Source of the DNA: Madurella fahalii
Taxonomy: Eukaryota > Ascomycota > Sordariomycetes > Sordariales
Reading direction: 5' to 3'
Assembly: GCA_029876055.1 (NCBI GenBank)
Contig: CM056877.1
Location: 3,906,001-3,970,000, forward strand
Length of the DNA: 64,000 nucleotides
The notes under the pieces are model-generated. The model had not been told where the DNA came from. It searched no databases and saw only the letters and a list, made by a program, of their open reading frames with translations. The translations under genes and the position numbers were made by a program. Positions 42,117 through 52,859 of the stretch are shown piece by piece; positions within the stretch are counted from its first letter, which is position 1, and the number at the start of each line of letters is the position of its first letter.

Positions 42117-44279
42117 TCACCACCAACCTCTACTTCGAACAAATTCGGGCTCGCGGTAAGGCTGCAGCTTCTCGTTAACCGAGGCGCCCATTTCCGGCTC
42201 ACCCTCATCACTCTCGCACTCGTTGTACGAATGTAGCGATGCTGTCCCGCCATCCATAGCCGGACCACTCCATGCTGACGCTGTCGTATGTTAGCCGGAA
42301 TCCTGTCATGCGTTAGAGAAATCAGCTTACCAACAAAAATGGGCGCATTCGGATGCCAGCCAACGTCCCGAACTAGCGCCTCCCAGCCGCAAATATCCCG
42401 GTGGCGCAGACGATGCCGCCGTTCTGGTCTCATCCGCACGTTAGACTTGGTGGCAGACCTCACGTCAATCTTGGCCGCCAGCGTTGCATCCAGGTTCCAA
42501 ACATAGACATGGCCGTCGTAGCTGCCGGAGTAGACATAACGAGAGTCTGTGCTGTTGGGCGGCGAAAAGTGGCATCTGATCAAAGTCCTTTGCACTTTGT
42601 GTCCGCGGAACGTCACTAGCGAGTTGTCGTGCGGATGCTGGAACCATTGGTAGTCGTGGTAGTCTTGCCAGCGGTAGTCGTACTCGTACTCGCGCGATCG
42701 CGTGTAGGACGTCGGGTCCAGTTCGCGGAACTGCGTCGTCGACATGGCCATCCTTAAATCCCACAGCTTCATGCTCTGGTCTTTTCCGTTGCTCAGGACG
42801 TACCGCCCGTCTCCCTTGCTGTCAATATATGTCAAACCCTCGGTATGCCCGACAAAGGCTCCCGCCTCCCTGCCGTCACCCAGGCTGCGCGTGTCCCAAA
42901 CTTTGATGGTGCAGTCGTCCGAGCCCGAGTAGAGGATATGGGGGGATAACTTGTCAGCAAAGCATACTGCGTTGACGTCGTTCGAGTGTCCTCTGACGTG
43001 GTGAAGCGGCTTGCGCCGTTCGATATCGTACACGACTATCGAGTCAGCACCCGTTCCCGCGACAATCTGGCGTCCGTCTCCCGAAAAGCGGACCGAGAAT
43101 ATCGCGAACCCTCCGAAGACTGACTCGCTCATTCCATTGCGTCCGCCGTCGGCAAGGTTGAGCGAATAGGGATCGCCTGTGTCGTTGGGATCAGTGGCTG
43201 CAATACCAACATTGCTCTGCAGGGACGAAAAACAAAGCCACTTGTTGTCGGGGCTGAGGTCCGCGTCCGTCATGGTCCATTGGCCAAATGGGAAGGGCAC
43301 TGTTTTGTAATGTTTCCAGTTGTAGGGGTTCGACGTGTCATACATGCGAACCCTGAAGTCCTAGGGCGGTGTTAGGAACGGTTTCTTTCCCGGGACTGAG
43401 CTTAGCTCGTTACCACTTACTTTCACACACGCGTAAAAAAAGTTACCATCACTTGAAAACTGCCCACAACAAACTGGATCCTCAAAGTGGACAACCATCT
43501 CGGGCTTCGCTGATGGTATCATTTGCTGTAAAGGCTTAGCGTTAAGCGACGGACAGGGAAGGAGATTGTCCCATACCTGGGCCATGAGACCCTGATTAAT
43601 CTTTTGGCCCGACCTGCCACCCAACCCCAACTCCCGATCCAGAAGCCTGCGAGCTAGGCCTTTGCGATTGTGTTCCCTCCAATCATACGTGCCAAAGGCA
43701 CCGGATTCCATCAACTTCCGGCCCTCATCACTCGGCACCTTGGGAAATTTGTTGCGGTTGGCACCACGGCCTACGCTGAACCTGAGGCGGTGAATGCCAT
43801 CGGAATCACCGTGGAATACGGGATTGACATCCTGGCCTCGGAGCAAGGCCAAAAACTCGCTCTGCGTCAGGTATGGACGCCCAATTAAGCCTAGGTATAT
43901 TCAGTATCATGGGACGTGAGAGGTGGAGGTGGGTGGTCTGTCCGTCTACATACCACGAGCTAACCTAATAATCCTCCGACTGAGCCCAGCGTCTTCTTCT
44001 TCTTCTTCCTCTTCTTCGTCTTCTTCGTGATATTGAGAACCCTCTAATCCATCATCAGCTATTTCCTCGATGAGAACCTCTAACTCTATGTAGTCGCCCA
44101 TGCATCGTCAGCATACAGGTGGGGATGAGTGAGCTTTGACTGCACGCACCGGGGAATCCGTCGTTTTCATCATCGTTCTCATAGGCTGATTGGAAAAATT
44201 CCAACCAGTCATGGCGCGAAAGGAGCTCGCCGGCCTCGTCATCGTGGTCGGCATGGCTGCCAGATTGACTGCTGCTCAT
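42117..44279 (-). CDS. DCAF11/LEC14B-like WD40 protein
   Basis: Six exons (44279-44150, 44085-43965, 43890-43577, 43525-43421, 43360-42331, 42280-42117) encode about 620 aa. The N-terminus is acidic (SSQSGSHADHDDEAG, later a Glu run). The WD40 part contains VRGHSNDVNAVCFADKLSPH, YSGSDDCTIKVWDTRSL, VLSNGKDQSMKLWDLRM and VYSGSYDGHVYVWNL, and ends RDVGWHPNAPIFVASAWSG. This order matches LEC14B/DCAF11, substrate receptors of CUL4-DDB1 ubiquitin ligases. Between exons 2 and 3 the best GT-AG sites (donor 43964, acceptor 43891) leave the frames out of register by one base, so this junction is unresolved. The 51-nt intron at 43576-43526 has no stop and keeps frame, so its retention would add 17 residues. 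Confidence 0.82.
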
Positions 44280-45704
44280 GGTGAAGTTGATGTGGAAAGA
44301 CTGGGGATGATGAATGAGGGGCCCACGGCCCGCTGAGGTGCTTGGTAAGAGTCAAGCGATAAAGTACCGGAAGAAGCCACGAGGAACTCGAAATAGGTTC
44401 CTAGGACTGGTAGCTGCACTCTGATCTGAAAAAACGGGACAGAGTCCATGAAATTACCCAGTGAGACGTCACTCGCATCGAATCTGGGGTTGAAGTTTAC
44501 ATCGCCCCGGGTGCTCCCGTCGCGGGCATTTTAGCGGACTTTAGCCCCGGACTTAGCTGATGACGCAGGCGGACTGCTGACAAACCGCCCGGATGGTATC
44601 GGCATCATACCCAACCCTATCCCTGGACTAACGGGCCGCATTTACATCAGCAGCAGCCAGCTCCTATCTTAATGAGGTAGCATCCGGAGCAAGGAACGGA
44701 TCAAGTAGACTACGGTCACTGCCGGATCCAAGCGCTAAACAAAGTAGGCATCCCCTTTGTCGGTGCGATAAAGTAGCGCCTGGGGCCAAGAACCCATTCT
44801 CCCTCTCTCGATGTCAACGAGGAACAGAGATGGGTGCGGGTGGCAGACGGCGGGAACTGTACAACAAAATAGGTTCCGCCCGGGGGATACGGTGCCGTCG
44901 GCGATCGCTGGGGGCACGGGAGAGGCCCGGGTCGCCGTCAACGCTGCCCTGAGCGCCGACAGATCTAAATCCCGAGCTTGGTTCGGGCTTGGCACCGGCC
45001 GGAGGCTTTTCCCTATCGCCAAGAACGGAGCTCGCCGCTGAGCGAGGGAAGCACGACTTGCAAAGCCGACGAGAACTGCATACCAGAGTTCAACATCCCT
45101 CGCTTGTTTCACATAACTAACTCAATATGCCGATTGTAGTACGCCAGAGAATAATAGGAACATTGTGGCCCAGCTTGTGCAGTGTTCGGCTAACAATCTC
45201 TCGATCTGATGGGGCTAGGCCAGACATGACAGGGTGCTCACCATCGGACAAGCGGAGACGCTACTGAGCTATCCAATAGGGTCCAACACTATGCTAGCAA
45301 CAACAATTTTGGCATTAGTTTTGCGTCTAAATAAACCACCGTTGTAAAATCACCGTGGCAGAGAATGGCGGAAGCCAGTTAGACCCGCTGCCATTGAAAT
45401 ACAATGGCGTCTACTTCGCCGTTGCTGGGCGAAACTTTTTTTTGCATGGCAGCGGAAGCAGGGGTATCAGCACCAAGCCCAGGTGAGGTGGGGTGCTCGG
45501 CATGCCGCGGCAAACAGCTTCCCGCTCGAGCGGCCAAAGCTTCTCCATTGAAGTCAAGCTCGCCGCTTCTTCTTGTGTACAACTTCTCATTCTTCTCATA
45601 TATATATATAATATCCTCAAGACGTCTGTAGCGTGTGATTCCATTGGCTCCGTCCCAATTGATACCAAGGAATACCACAGAGCAGTTGCGGACAGCCCAG
45701 CATC
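44280..45704. promoter_or_regulatory. Divergent region DCAF11-like gene / prpD
   Basis: Both promoters lie in 1.4 kb. A TA-run sits at about 45597-45612, 93-108 bp before the prpD start codon, in a position suited to a TATA element. Open frames of 75-125 codons (e.g. 44735-45112, minus) are not protein-like. Confidence 0.5.
45597..45612 (+). promoter_or_regulatory. TA-run / probable TATA element of prpD
   Basis: An alternating TATATATATAATAT stretch lies about 95 bp upstream of the prpD ATG. It could serve as the TATA box or be a simple AT microsatellite. Confidence 0.4.
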
Positions 45705-47560
45705 ATGTCTGCTGCCAACCGCGGATTGCGCCAGGCTTCGAGAGCACTCCGCCTGCAACCCCGTTTCTCCCCGCGCTCGGCACTGCGGCCTTTGGGGAGC
45801 TCCCTCAAGAACGCCGTTTCCCCCCTCTCCGTCTCTGCCGTGCCAGTACGCAGTAGCTTTTCCACCATGGCCTCGCTGCAATCTGTTGCCGCTGCCGCGC
45901 CGTCGCCCTCGACGGGCAAGGGCTACGACCCCGAGATCAAGGACATTGCCGACTACATTCACAACAAGAAAATTGACTCGGAGCTTGCCGTGAGTGCTCC
46001 CTGGGTTTCTTTCCCTTTTTCTCTCTCTTCTTTTTTCTTTCTCTTTTTCTTTTCCATGGCCGCTCAGCACGCTGACATAGCCCCGGACAGTTCGACACGG
46101 CGAGATGGGTCTTCCTCGACACCCTCGGCTGCGGCCTCGAGGGTCTGCGGTTCAAGGAATGCACCAAGCTCCTGGGGCCCATCGTCCCGGGCACTGTTGT
46201 GCCCAACGGGCCCAAGGTGCCCGGTACCCCTTACCAGCTCGACCCCGTCAATGCCGCTTTCAACATCGGCGCCATGATCCGGTGGCTCGATTACAATGAC
46301 TGCTGGCTCGCGGCCGAGTGGGGCCACCCCAGCGACAACTTGGGTGCTATCCTTTCGGTTGCCGACTGGATTACGCGCACCAACAAGGCTGGCGGTAACC
46401 TCGCCGGCGGCAAGATCTTTACCATCCGGGATGTGCTTGAGGCCATGATCAAGGCACACGAGATCCAGGGATGCCTGGCCCTGCTCAACTCGTACAACAA
46501 GGTCGGCCTAGACCACGTCGTCCTGGTCAAGGTTGCCAGCACCGCCGTGGTCAGCAAGATGCTGGGCCTGAACGAGAAGCAGACGGCCGACGCCGTCACG
46601 CAGGCGTGGGTTGACGGCCAGAGCCTGCGCACCTACCGCCACTCTCCCAACACCATGTCACGCAAGTCGTGGGCCGCTGGTGATGCCTGCCAACGCGCTG
46701 TCAACCTGGCTCTCAAGGTTCTCAAGGGCGAGACCGGAATTCCCACTGTCCTCTCCGCCCCCACCTGGGGTTTCTACGATGTCCTGTTCAAGGGCAAGAA
46801 GTTCGAGTTCCAGCGGCCTTACGGCAGCTATGTCATGGAGAATGTGCTTTTCAAAGTGTCGTATCCTGGTACGTATTGACATGTCTACGCCCCCCCTCAT
46901 GCCGAACGCGCTGGGCTCCGTGTTGACTCTTTCCCCTCTACAGCCGAATTCCACTCGCAGACGGCCGTCGAGGCATCGCAGAAGATCCACGCCCAGCTGA
47001 AGTCGATGGGCAAGTCTGCTGCCGACATCAAGGGCGTCACCTGCCGGACGCACGAGGCCTGCATCCGCATCATTGACAAGCAGTTCAAGCCCATGGACAA
47101 CTTTGCCGACCGAGACCACTGCATCCAGTACATGTGCTCCGTCATGCTGGTCTTTGGCCGCCTCACGGCCGGCGACTACGTCGACGGCTCCGAGGCCGCC
47201 ACCTCGCCGCTCGTCGAGTCGCTCCGCAAGAAGATCAAGTGTGTCGAGGACCCGCAGTTCACGGCCGACTACCACGACCCTGCCCTCCGCACCATCAGCA
47301 ACGGCCTGACGGTCGAGCTGAACGACGGCACCGTGCTGCCTGAGGTGGTCGTCGAGGCCCCGCTCGGCCACCGCCTCCGCCGCGAGGAGGCCAAGCCCGA
47401 GATCCTTGCCAAGTACAAGCGCCACCTGGAGCCTCACTATAGCGCCGACAGGGTGCAGCAGCTTATTGAACTCGGCTTGGACCCCAAGAAGCTCGAAGCG
47501 ACCGAGGTGGATCAGTACGTTGACCTGTACGTTAGCAAGGATAGCAAGTTTATCGAGTAG
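45705..47560 (+). CDS. prpD: Mitochondrial 2-methylcitrate dehydratase (PrpD/PDH1)
   Basis: Three exons (45705-45989, 46091-46868, 46944-47560) encode 559 aa. The first 55 residues are Arg/Ser/Ala-rich, a mitochondrial presequence. MmgE/PrpD landmarks include [85 protein letters not shown] and [20 protein letters not shown]. The enzyme dehydrates 2-methylcitrate in the methylcitrate cycle, which detoxifies propionyl-CoA from odd-chain lipids and Val/Ile/Met. Size (bacterial 480-500 aa plus presequence) and motifs argue for an intact enzyme. Both introns give matching phases. The 3' flank has GGCT/AGCT tetranucleotide repeats at about 47579-47602. Confidence 0.95.
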
Positions 47561-50477
47561 AGAGGGGTTGGTGGTGGATGGCTGGCTGGCTAGCTAGCTA
47601 GCTGCCTGCTTTGCCTGCTTATTGTACTGTGTAAATGAAATGTGACCAAAAAAAGACAGGTCGGTTAATGGCATCCGTTTCGTCCCCTTTCCGATGCTTC
47701 ATTCCGTTATTATGTCGTCTTCGGATGCAAGTCCTCCCTCACGTCTTCAAAAACATCCCAGACCGCCATGGTGGCGATCTATACCCTGGTTTTGGCCCAC
47801 GCCAGCAAAGCATGCCCTCCGAGATAAACTACATACGAGTTAAGCTACCCCGCCTCGTCTCCCTTTCCCATCTTGTGGGTCGGCTGGCACTCCTTCTTTT
47901 TTTTCTTAAGGCCCTAAGGGAGCGGGAATAATTGGAGGTGGCTCGTTCGCTTTTCTTGGTCCGTAAGGTACTGCACAATTAGTAGTTGGGCAGGGACACA
48001 GCGGTTAAGAGAGGAAAGGGAGAGAACACACAGAAAAAAAAAGGCGCCCTGAGGGGCTCGAACGGCAACGGGAACGGGAAAGAATGGGACAATGCCCTTT
48101 GGTCACCGAGCGGAGCCGGTGGTGTGGGACCGACAGACGCCACACCGGTTTTTATTTACTTTACACGTACTGTACACTATGTCATGTTAATGTAGGATCA
48201 GGTCTGGTTGGCCATTTTGTCTGGCTCCCCGCATACGTACTGTACATCATGCACGCTCCAGCCGCATCTCGTTGGGGAGGCGCTGGATCGGGGCCGGCCA
48301 CGCGGGGAGGGGGGTGGGTTGAGGGTGGTTTCGATGGCGGCGGCTCAAGGCGGCCGGCCGGCTAGCCGGCCTCATGTCGGTATGTTGGGGGGGTTTGGGT
48401 GCGTATTTGTAGGACTTTTGAGGGATGGGTGTCTGTAAGTGCCTGAGGTACCTGAGCGAGGCTCTTTGTTTCCTACGGGGTATGCCGCGGGTACGTACAG
48501 TACGTGATGCTTTTCGAGGTCTCGTCGACAGCGCCGTGGATCTTCGCGAACTAGGATACAATACCTGGAATGGTATGGGTGATGGAGCGGAATCATCCGT
48601 CTTCCTTGGGTAGCCGCGGGCAGCTGTGGCCCCGTCACATTCAGCGGCGCCGTCTGTTGCCTACTCTAGTGTAAATGGGAGGTGGCTCACGGTAAGGGAT
48701 GCGGTGTTACAAACCCCCTCCCCCGCAATTGGCGTCAAAAAAACAAAATACTAGGACTCACCCCAGGGCATGCCGATCCGATCGCCAAGCCATGTCAAAC
48801 GCGCAAGAACTCCCTTGGAAGGCTGGCCATGGCCCAACCAGAAACACTTTTCCCCCGCCAAACGCGCGTGGGAATGGCATGACGGCGAGATGAGGAGGGG
48901 GCTTGGGCCCCGCTGCGTCCAACTCGGAAAGGATGCATATCTGGCTGCGCGGGATGGCCATGTACTGTACTTCGTACACGTTACATGTATGAGCGGGAGA
49001 TTCCCCATTCACCGGGTGCTGGGCCGATCGGCGGTGATTCAAGTGAGTCCGCTGCGTTAAAACGACGCTGTGGCTTTTTCGAGACACGCAGAGTCTACTA
49101 GACAGTGTCTGAGTGCACCGGAATCGGATCTAATTTCCTCGTGTTTTTTTTTTATTTCCTTTTTTCCCTCAGAAAAAAAGAAAGTTGCAACCGGCCTTTG
49201 CACTGCTCGGCATGTAAGACAGCGGGGAAGATGCAAGAGGCCTAGAACGCCATGCCTGTCCGAGACGGTGTATTGGATGGAGCTGTCGCATTGGTTAGGC
49301 AAGGCACATGTACATACCTAAATGCAGGGCCTTGCTTTACTGTTTTCTGTCTCCCTTGTTTCCTGTCGTTTCTGACGGAGACGGCAGGGCGCTCGCAGGT
49401 AAGGCGCCCATGCAAGCCATGGAAGACTGCATGATTCCGTCCGATCAGTGTTGCATGACACTTGCTTGGGCTGGCAGGTGTTTTCATCCCTGCGTAGGTT
49501 AGGTATCTAAGTATATCATAGAGAAACATATGCTGGTGTCCGCTATTCCATCTTCTGATCTCTCTCTTCTCTCCGAGTGCTCGACCCAATAATCCTCTGT
49601 TTCCTTACCTAGTCTAGGCAAAAGCATCCAGTATCTTGTCTATCGAAACCTCCCGCAACTGAATTCATGAGCGTCAATATGAATATCTGCTACTGCGCAA
49701 ACTACTATGTAAGCAGGCCAGCGAGTAATACGGGGCGACGAAGCTGACAGAGTTGCATCGCAGTGCGCCATTCGATGTACCAACCGGGTGAGCAAGTTCG
49801 GCCAGAGGTGTAGGCTTTGCATGGTGAGATTTACCTCTTGAAATACTGCTAGAGCCAAGGACTGATACGGCGCAGGTTCTCAAGAGCGGTGCCTCGCTAA
49901 GCCCGGGGCTCCTGCCTGACGATTGTCTCTGGATGACTCAGGCCGACCATAGTGAAACGGAGTGCGATGACAGCTCCGACAGCAGCGCCAGTTCATCTTG
50001 GGGATTGCCATGGACGTTCAAAAGGTTATCGCTATCACCGTCATCGAAGAAATAACTCCGGGTCGCGGTATGAGCGGAGGCTCTGGTGTCGCACAGAAAG
50101 GAAACAACGATGGTTCATATACAACAGATGACCGGAAGTGATCAGTTAGCGCAGTTATTGCCGCCTCTGGTCTATCTGGAAGAGGTGGATGCATGATAAG
50201 GCGCAGAAGGAGTACGGTTGGGATCGGGCGTTTCGTACAGATAGATTTATGGCTTCAGGTATACGGGAAGTCATTCCCATAATTTAATTCCGGTTTCTTT
50301 CCCATAGCAAAACTGGCACCGTATATAATGCATGAGACCATTTCCCTCCTGACCATACAGATTCCCGATAATAACGCCGATATTGTGTCAGTCATGATAT
50401 ATGTGTATTCTGATGTGCCCGTCCTCTTCCAAACCAAGATTTCCATTTATGCATTCATCATCTGCCGTGAGTCCGCC
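47561..50477. other. 2.9 kb gap with only very small ORFs
   Basis: No recognisable gene lies here. It has GGCT/AGCT repeats just after prpD, A-runs near 48025-48035 and T/A-runs near 49140-49180. At 49933-50055 a 40-codon frame (starts MTQADHSETECDDSSDSSAS, plus) has coding-like composition. Another short frame starts near 50112 (MVHIQQMTGSDQLAQLLPPL, plus, 28 codons). They may be relic exons of a decayed gene or chance frames. Confidence 0.35.
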
Positions 50478-51094
50478 TCACCATAGCCGGCGCTGGTAAT
50501 AACCGCGCTCTTGACCCTGTGACAATCTCATAATCTCCTCTTTGATACGCCTGCGCCGCTCTGCCCTGCTGATTGGCTTCTGTGGCTTGTCTGGATCGTC
50601 GGCCTCGATTGAACTCTTGTCCTTCTTTGTACCTTTCATGTTTTGTACTGCCTTGCCGCTGGCTTGTTGGTCGTTCGACAGAGGTTTCTGTGTGCTGTCG
50701 TCAGGTAGAGTCGGAGTGACTTCTACAACTGGATTCTCGTTCTGATCGGTGCCCCTCCCACCGTCGTCCACAATGACGACTGAGCCATCTGGAAGTTCTG
50801 TGGTGGAGTGCTGGAAACGGTCAGGGAGAAAGATCTTGGGCGACGGTCGTGGTGTTGGCTTGATCGCTGCGCGGAGGTCTCGTAACGTCCGTTGCTGAAT
50901 GATGTAGCCGCTGAGGAAGAGGGCGGCTGTGAAAAAAATGACTGTTGTGCCTGGTTAGGGGCTGCTATGATGTCTGCGTTTGGAAACACGTTGAACTGTG
51001 GCTCATGACTGGAATGCGCCGAGTTGCAAACGGGGAAGTGCATACCAACGCCTGACGATACGGCAATTGACACCTGCGCGGAGGTGAGCAGCAT
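50478..51094 (-). CDS. Small single-pass membrane protein, uncharacterised
   Basis: Two exons (51094-51046 and 50941-50478) encode 170 aa. The N-terminus MLLTSAQVSIAVSSG runs into a transmembrane helix (VIFFTAALFLSGYIIQ) spanning the exon junction. Next is a basic linker QRTLRDLRAAIKPTPRPSPK, a Gly/Asp-rich acidic middle and a strongly basic C-terminal helix RAERRRRIKEEIMRLSQGQ ending YYQRRLW. I do not recognise the family. The conserved-looking tail with paired aromatic and Arg residues suggests a real and constrained protein; location (ER or mitochondrial outer membrane) is guesswork. It shares a 377 bp divergent promoter with PRP38. Confidence 0.72.
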
Positions 51095-51471
51095 TCTTGC
51101 CGTCTCGTGTTGCTATAACTCTTTGCGTCGCTTGGGATTGATGTCTTATGAGTATCCTATGGTCAAATGAAAGCAGAATTGCTACGCTGCCGAACACATA
51201 TGGGAATGTTGGAAGCAGCCAGATCCAGGACGGCATTTCAGCGTCATCGCCCATCCCCGTTGCCCCTCGCTTTCCAAATAAAGCTGGGGGTTGGAGGGGC
51301 AACCAACGTTATCTCTTATCGGGAGCGAGCTATCACGCCAAGCAATCCTGCTGTGGAAGCAAGCTCTCAAAAATTGGGTGGGGCCTTTGATCGCGGCCAT
51401 CCCACTTCGATCCTCCATGATCTCTCCATGAACTGACAACGTTGACGGTGTCGCACATCTCTTCAGCTACC
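51095..51471. promoter_or_regulatory. Divergent promoter small membrane protein / PRP38
   Basis: This compact 377 bp spacer lies between two start codons. No coding frame is supported and no specific site was recognised. Confidence 0.55.
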
Positions 51472-52320
51472 ATGAGTAAATCAGCATATCACCGGGCCGA
51501 TGAGCGGCGCTTTCTCGACGAGCGCGGCAGCACCGGCCCGCTCGCGCCGAACGGGCTCAACCCAGCAACCATTATGGAAAAAGCCGTGCGCGAGCGCATC
51601 GTGGAAAGCTACTTCTACAAGGAACAATGCTTTGGCGTCAACGAGGCCGATATTGTCGACCGCATAGTTGACCACGTCGACTTCATCGGTGGCGTCTACG
51701 GTGTCGTGCAGAAGCCCACGCCCTTTCTCTGCCTGGCCTTCAAGCTCCTGCAGCTTGCACCCAGCGACGCCATCCTCGACGAGTACCTGAATTTCGGCGG
51801 CGAAAAGTTCAAGTACCTCCGCGCATTAGCCGTCTTCTATATCCGCCTCACACGACCAGACAAGGACGTGTATACGCTGTTGGAACCGTTCCTGGAGGAC
51901 CGCCGCAAGCTGCGCAGGAAGGGACGGAACGGCACGACACTAACGTACATGGACGTGTTTGTCGACGACCTGTTGACCAAGGACCGCGTGTGCGCGACGA
52001 GTCTGTGGAAGATGCGGAAACGGGATATTTTAGAGGACCTGGAGATTCTCGAACCGCGTGTCAGTCCGCTAGGCAACCTCGAGGACTTGCTGGAAGAGGA
52101 GGACGAGGCGATGCAGAACGGCGATGGGGCGAATGGTGACGGCCATGAAGAGGATAGTGGCTCTGTGAGGTCGAGGTCCAGGTCGTGGTCCAGGTCGAGG
52201 TCAGCATCACGGTCAAGGTCAAGATCGCGGTCACGATCCGCAGGAGAACGTTCGGATCACGATAGGATGGACATCGATGGACAGGAAACCCGACGGTCGA
52301 GTGGCGGAAGGAGTCCGTAA
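51472..52320 (+). CDS. PRP38: Pre-mRNA splicing factor PRP38
   Basis: An intron-less gene of 282 aa. The PRP38 domain covers about residues 20-190: LNPATIMEKAVRERIVESYF, DRIVDHVDFIGGVYGVVQKP, PFLCLAFKLLQLAPS, FKYLRALAVFYIRLTRP and GTTLTYMDVFVDDLL. A Glu-rich stretch is followed by an RS-type tail of alternating Arg and Ser (about 240-268), which yeast Prp38 lacks but animal PRPF38A has. PRP38 is a tri-snRNP/B-complex protein required for spliceosome activation. The start is the ATG that gives MSKSAYHRADERRFLDERGS; an upstream ACG/ATG-free extension of 10 codons in frame is unlikely to be used. An intron-less splicing-factor gene stands out here, since most neighbours have one to eleven introns. 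Confidence 0.95.
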   Translation: MSKSAYHRADERRFLDERGSTGPLAPNGLNPATIMEKAVRERIVESYFYKEQCFGVNEADIVDRIVDHVDFIGGVYGVVQKPTPFLCLAFKLLQLAPSDAILDEYLNFGGEKFKYLRALAVFYIRLTRPDKDVYTLLEPFLEDRRKLRRKGRNGTTLTYMDVFVDDLLTKDRVCATSLWKMRKRDILEDLEILEPRVSPLGNLEDLLEEEDEAMQNGDGANGDGHEEDSGSVRSRSRSWSRSRSASRSRSRSRSRSAGERSDHDRMDIDGQETRRSSGGRSP

Positions 52321-52859
52321 TGCTCTTGATCAAATTTCCAGGATTTAGTTCAGACACGTTTCTGCCGCTATGGTATGGAAATCGCGCCTCAATATCTGGC
52401 ATCAGGATCAGCATGCGGGACAAGCATCTGAGGCTCGCTCGTCGGTTGTTTTTACTCTTCGGCCGCGTCCAAATCATGATGTTTCATGCCAATTTAGAGT
52501 CTGCTCGTCTCAGCAGATAGGATCGGGTGGAGGCTACGTAACTAGAAGCCTGCCCAGTTCCTCACTTGCTACCGTAGCTAATGCAAGGACAGCAACAGTC
52601 GGTCCATCAATGGGGGATCAAGCTCAGGTATAGAAGGCCCTTAGATACCGGGGAGCTATGTACGGCACTCCTGTCCTGTTGCATCGTAGGGGACTCATGA
52701 TAAGTCAAGGCCTTAATGCAGCGGCCCTCTATCATCATAACATAATTTAGTACATATATACAAACAGCCTGCCTGATACAAGATTAGATGATTTACGTCC
52801 TGGCTAGGCATAAACAGATTCATCTAAGAGGCGCCCGCAATATAATTAACTTTGACTCG
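52321..52859. other. Convergent intergenic region PRP38 / GatA
   Basis: The two 3' ends lie in 539 bp of AT-richer sequence (52730-52860 especially). Nothing else was seen. Confidence 0.5.

Noticed and set aside
46658..47437. Minus-strand 259-codon frame opposite prpD
   Set aside because: It is antisense to conserved PrpD sequence; no independent protein signal.
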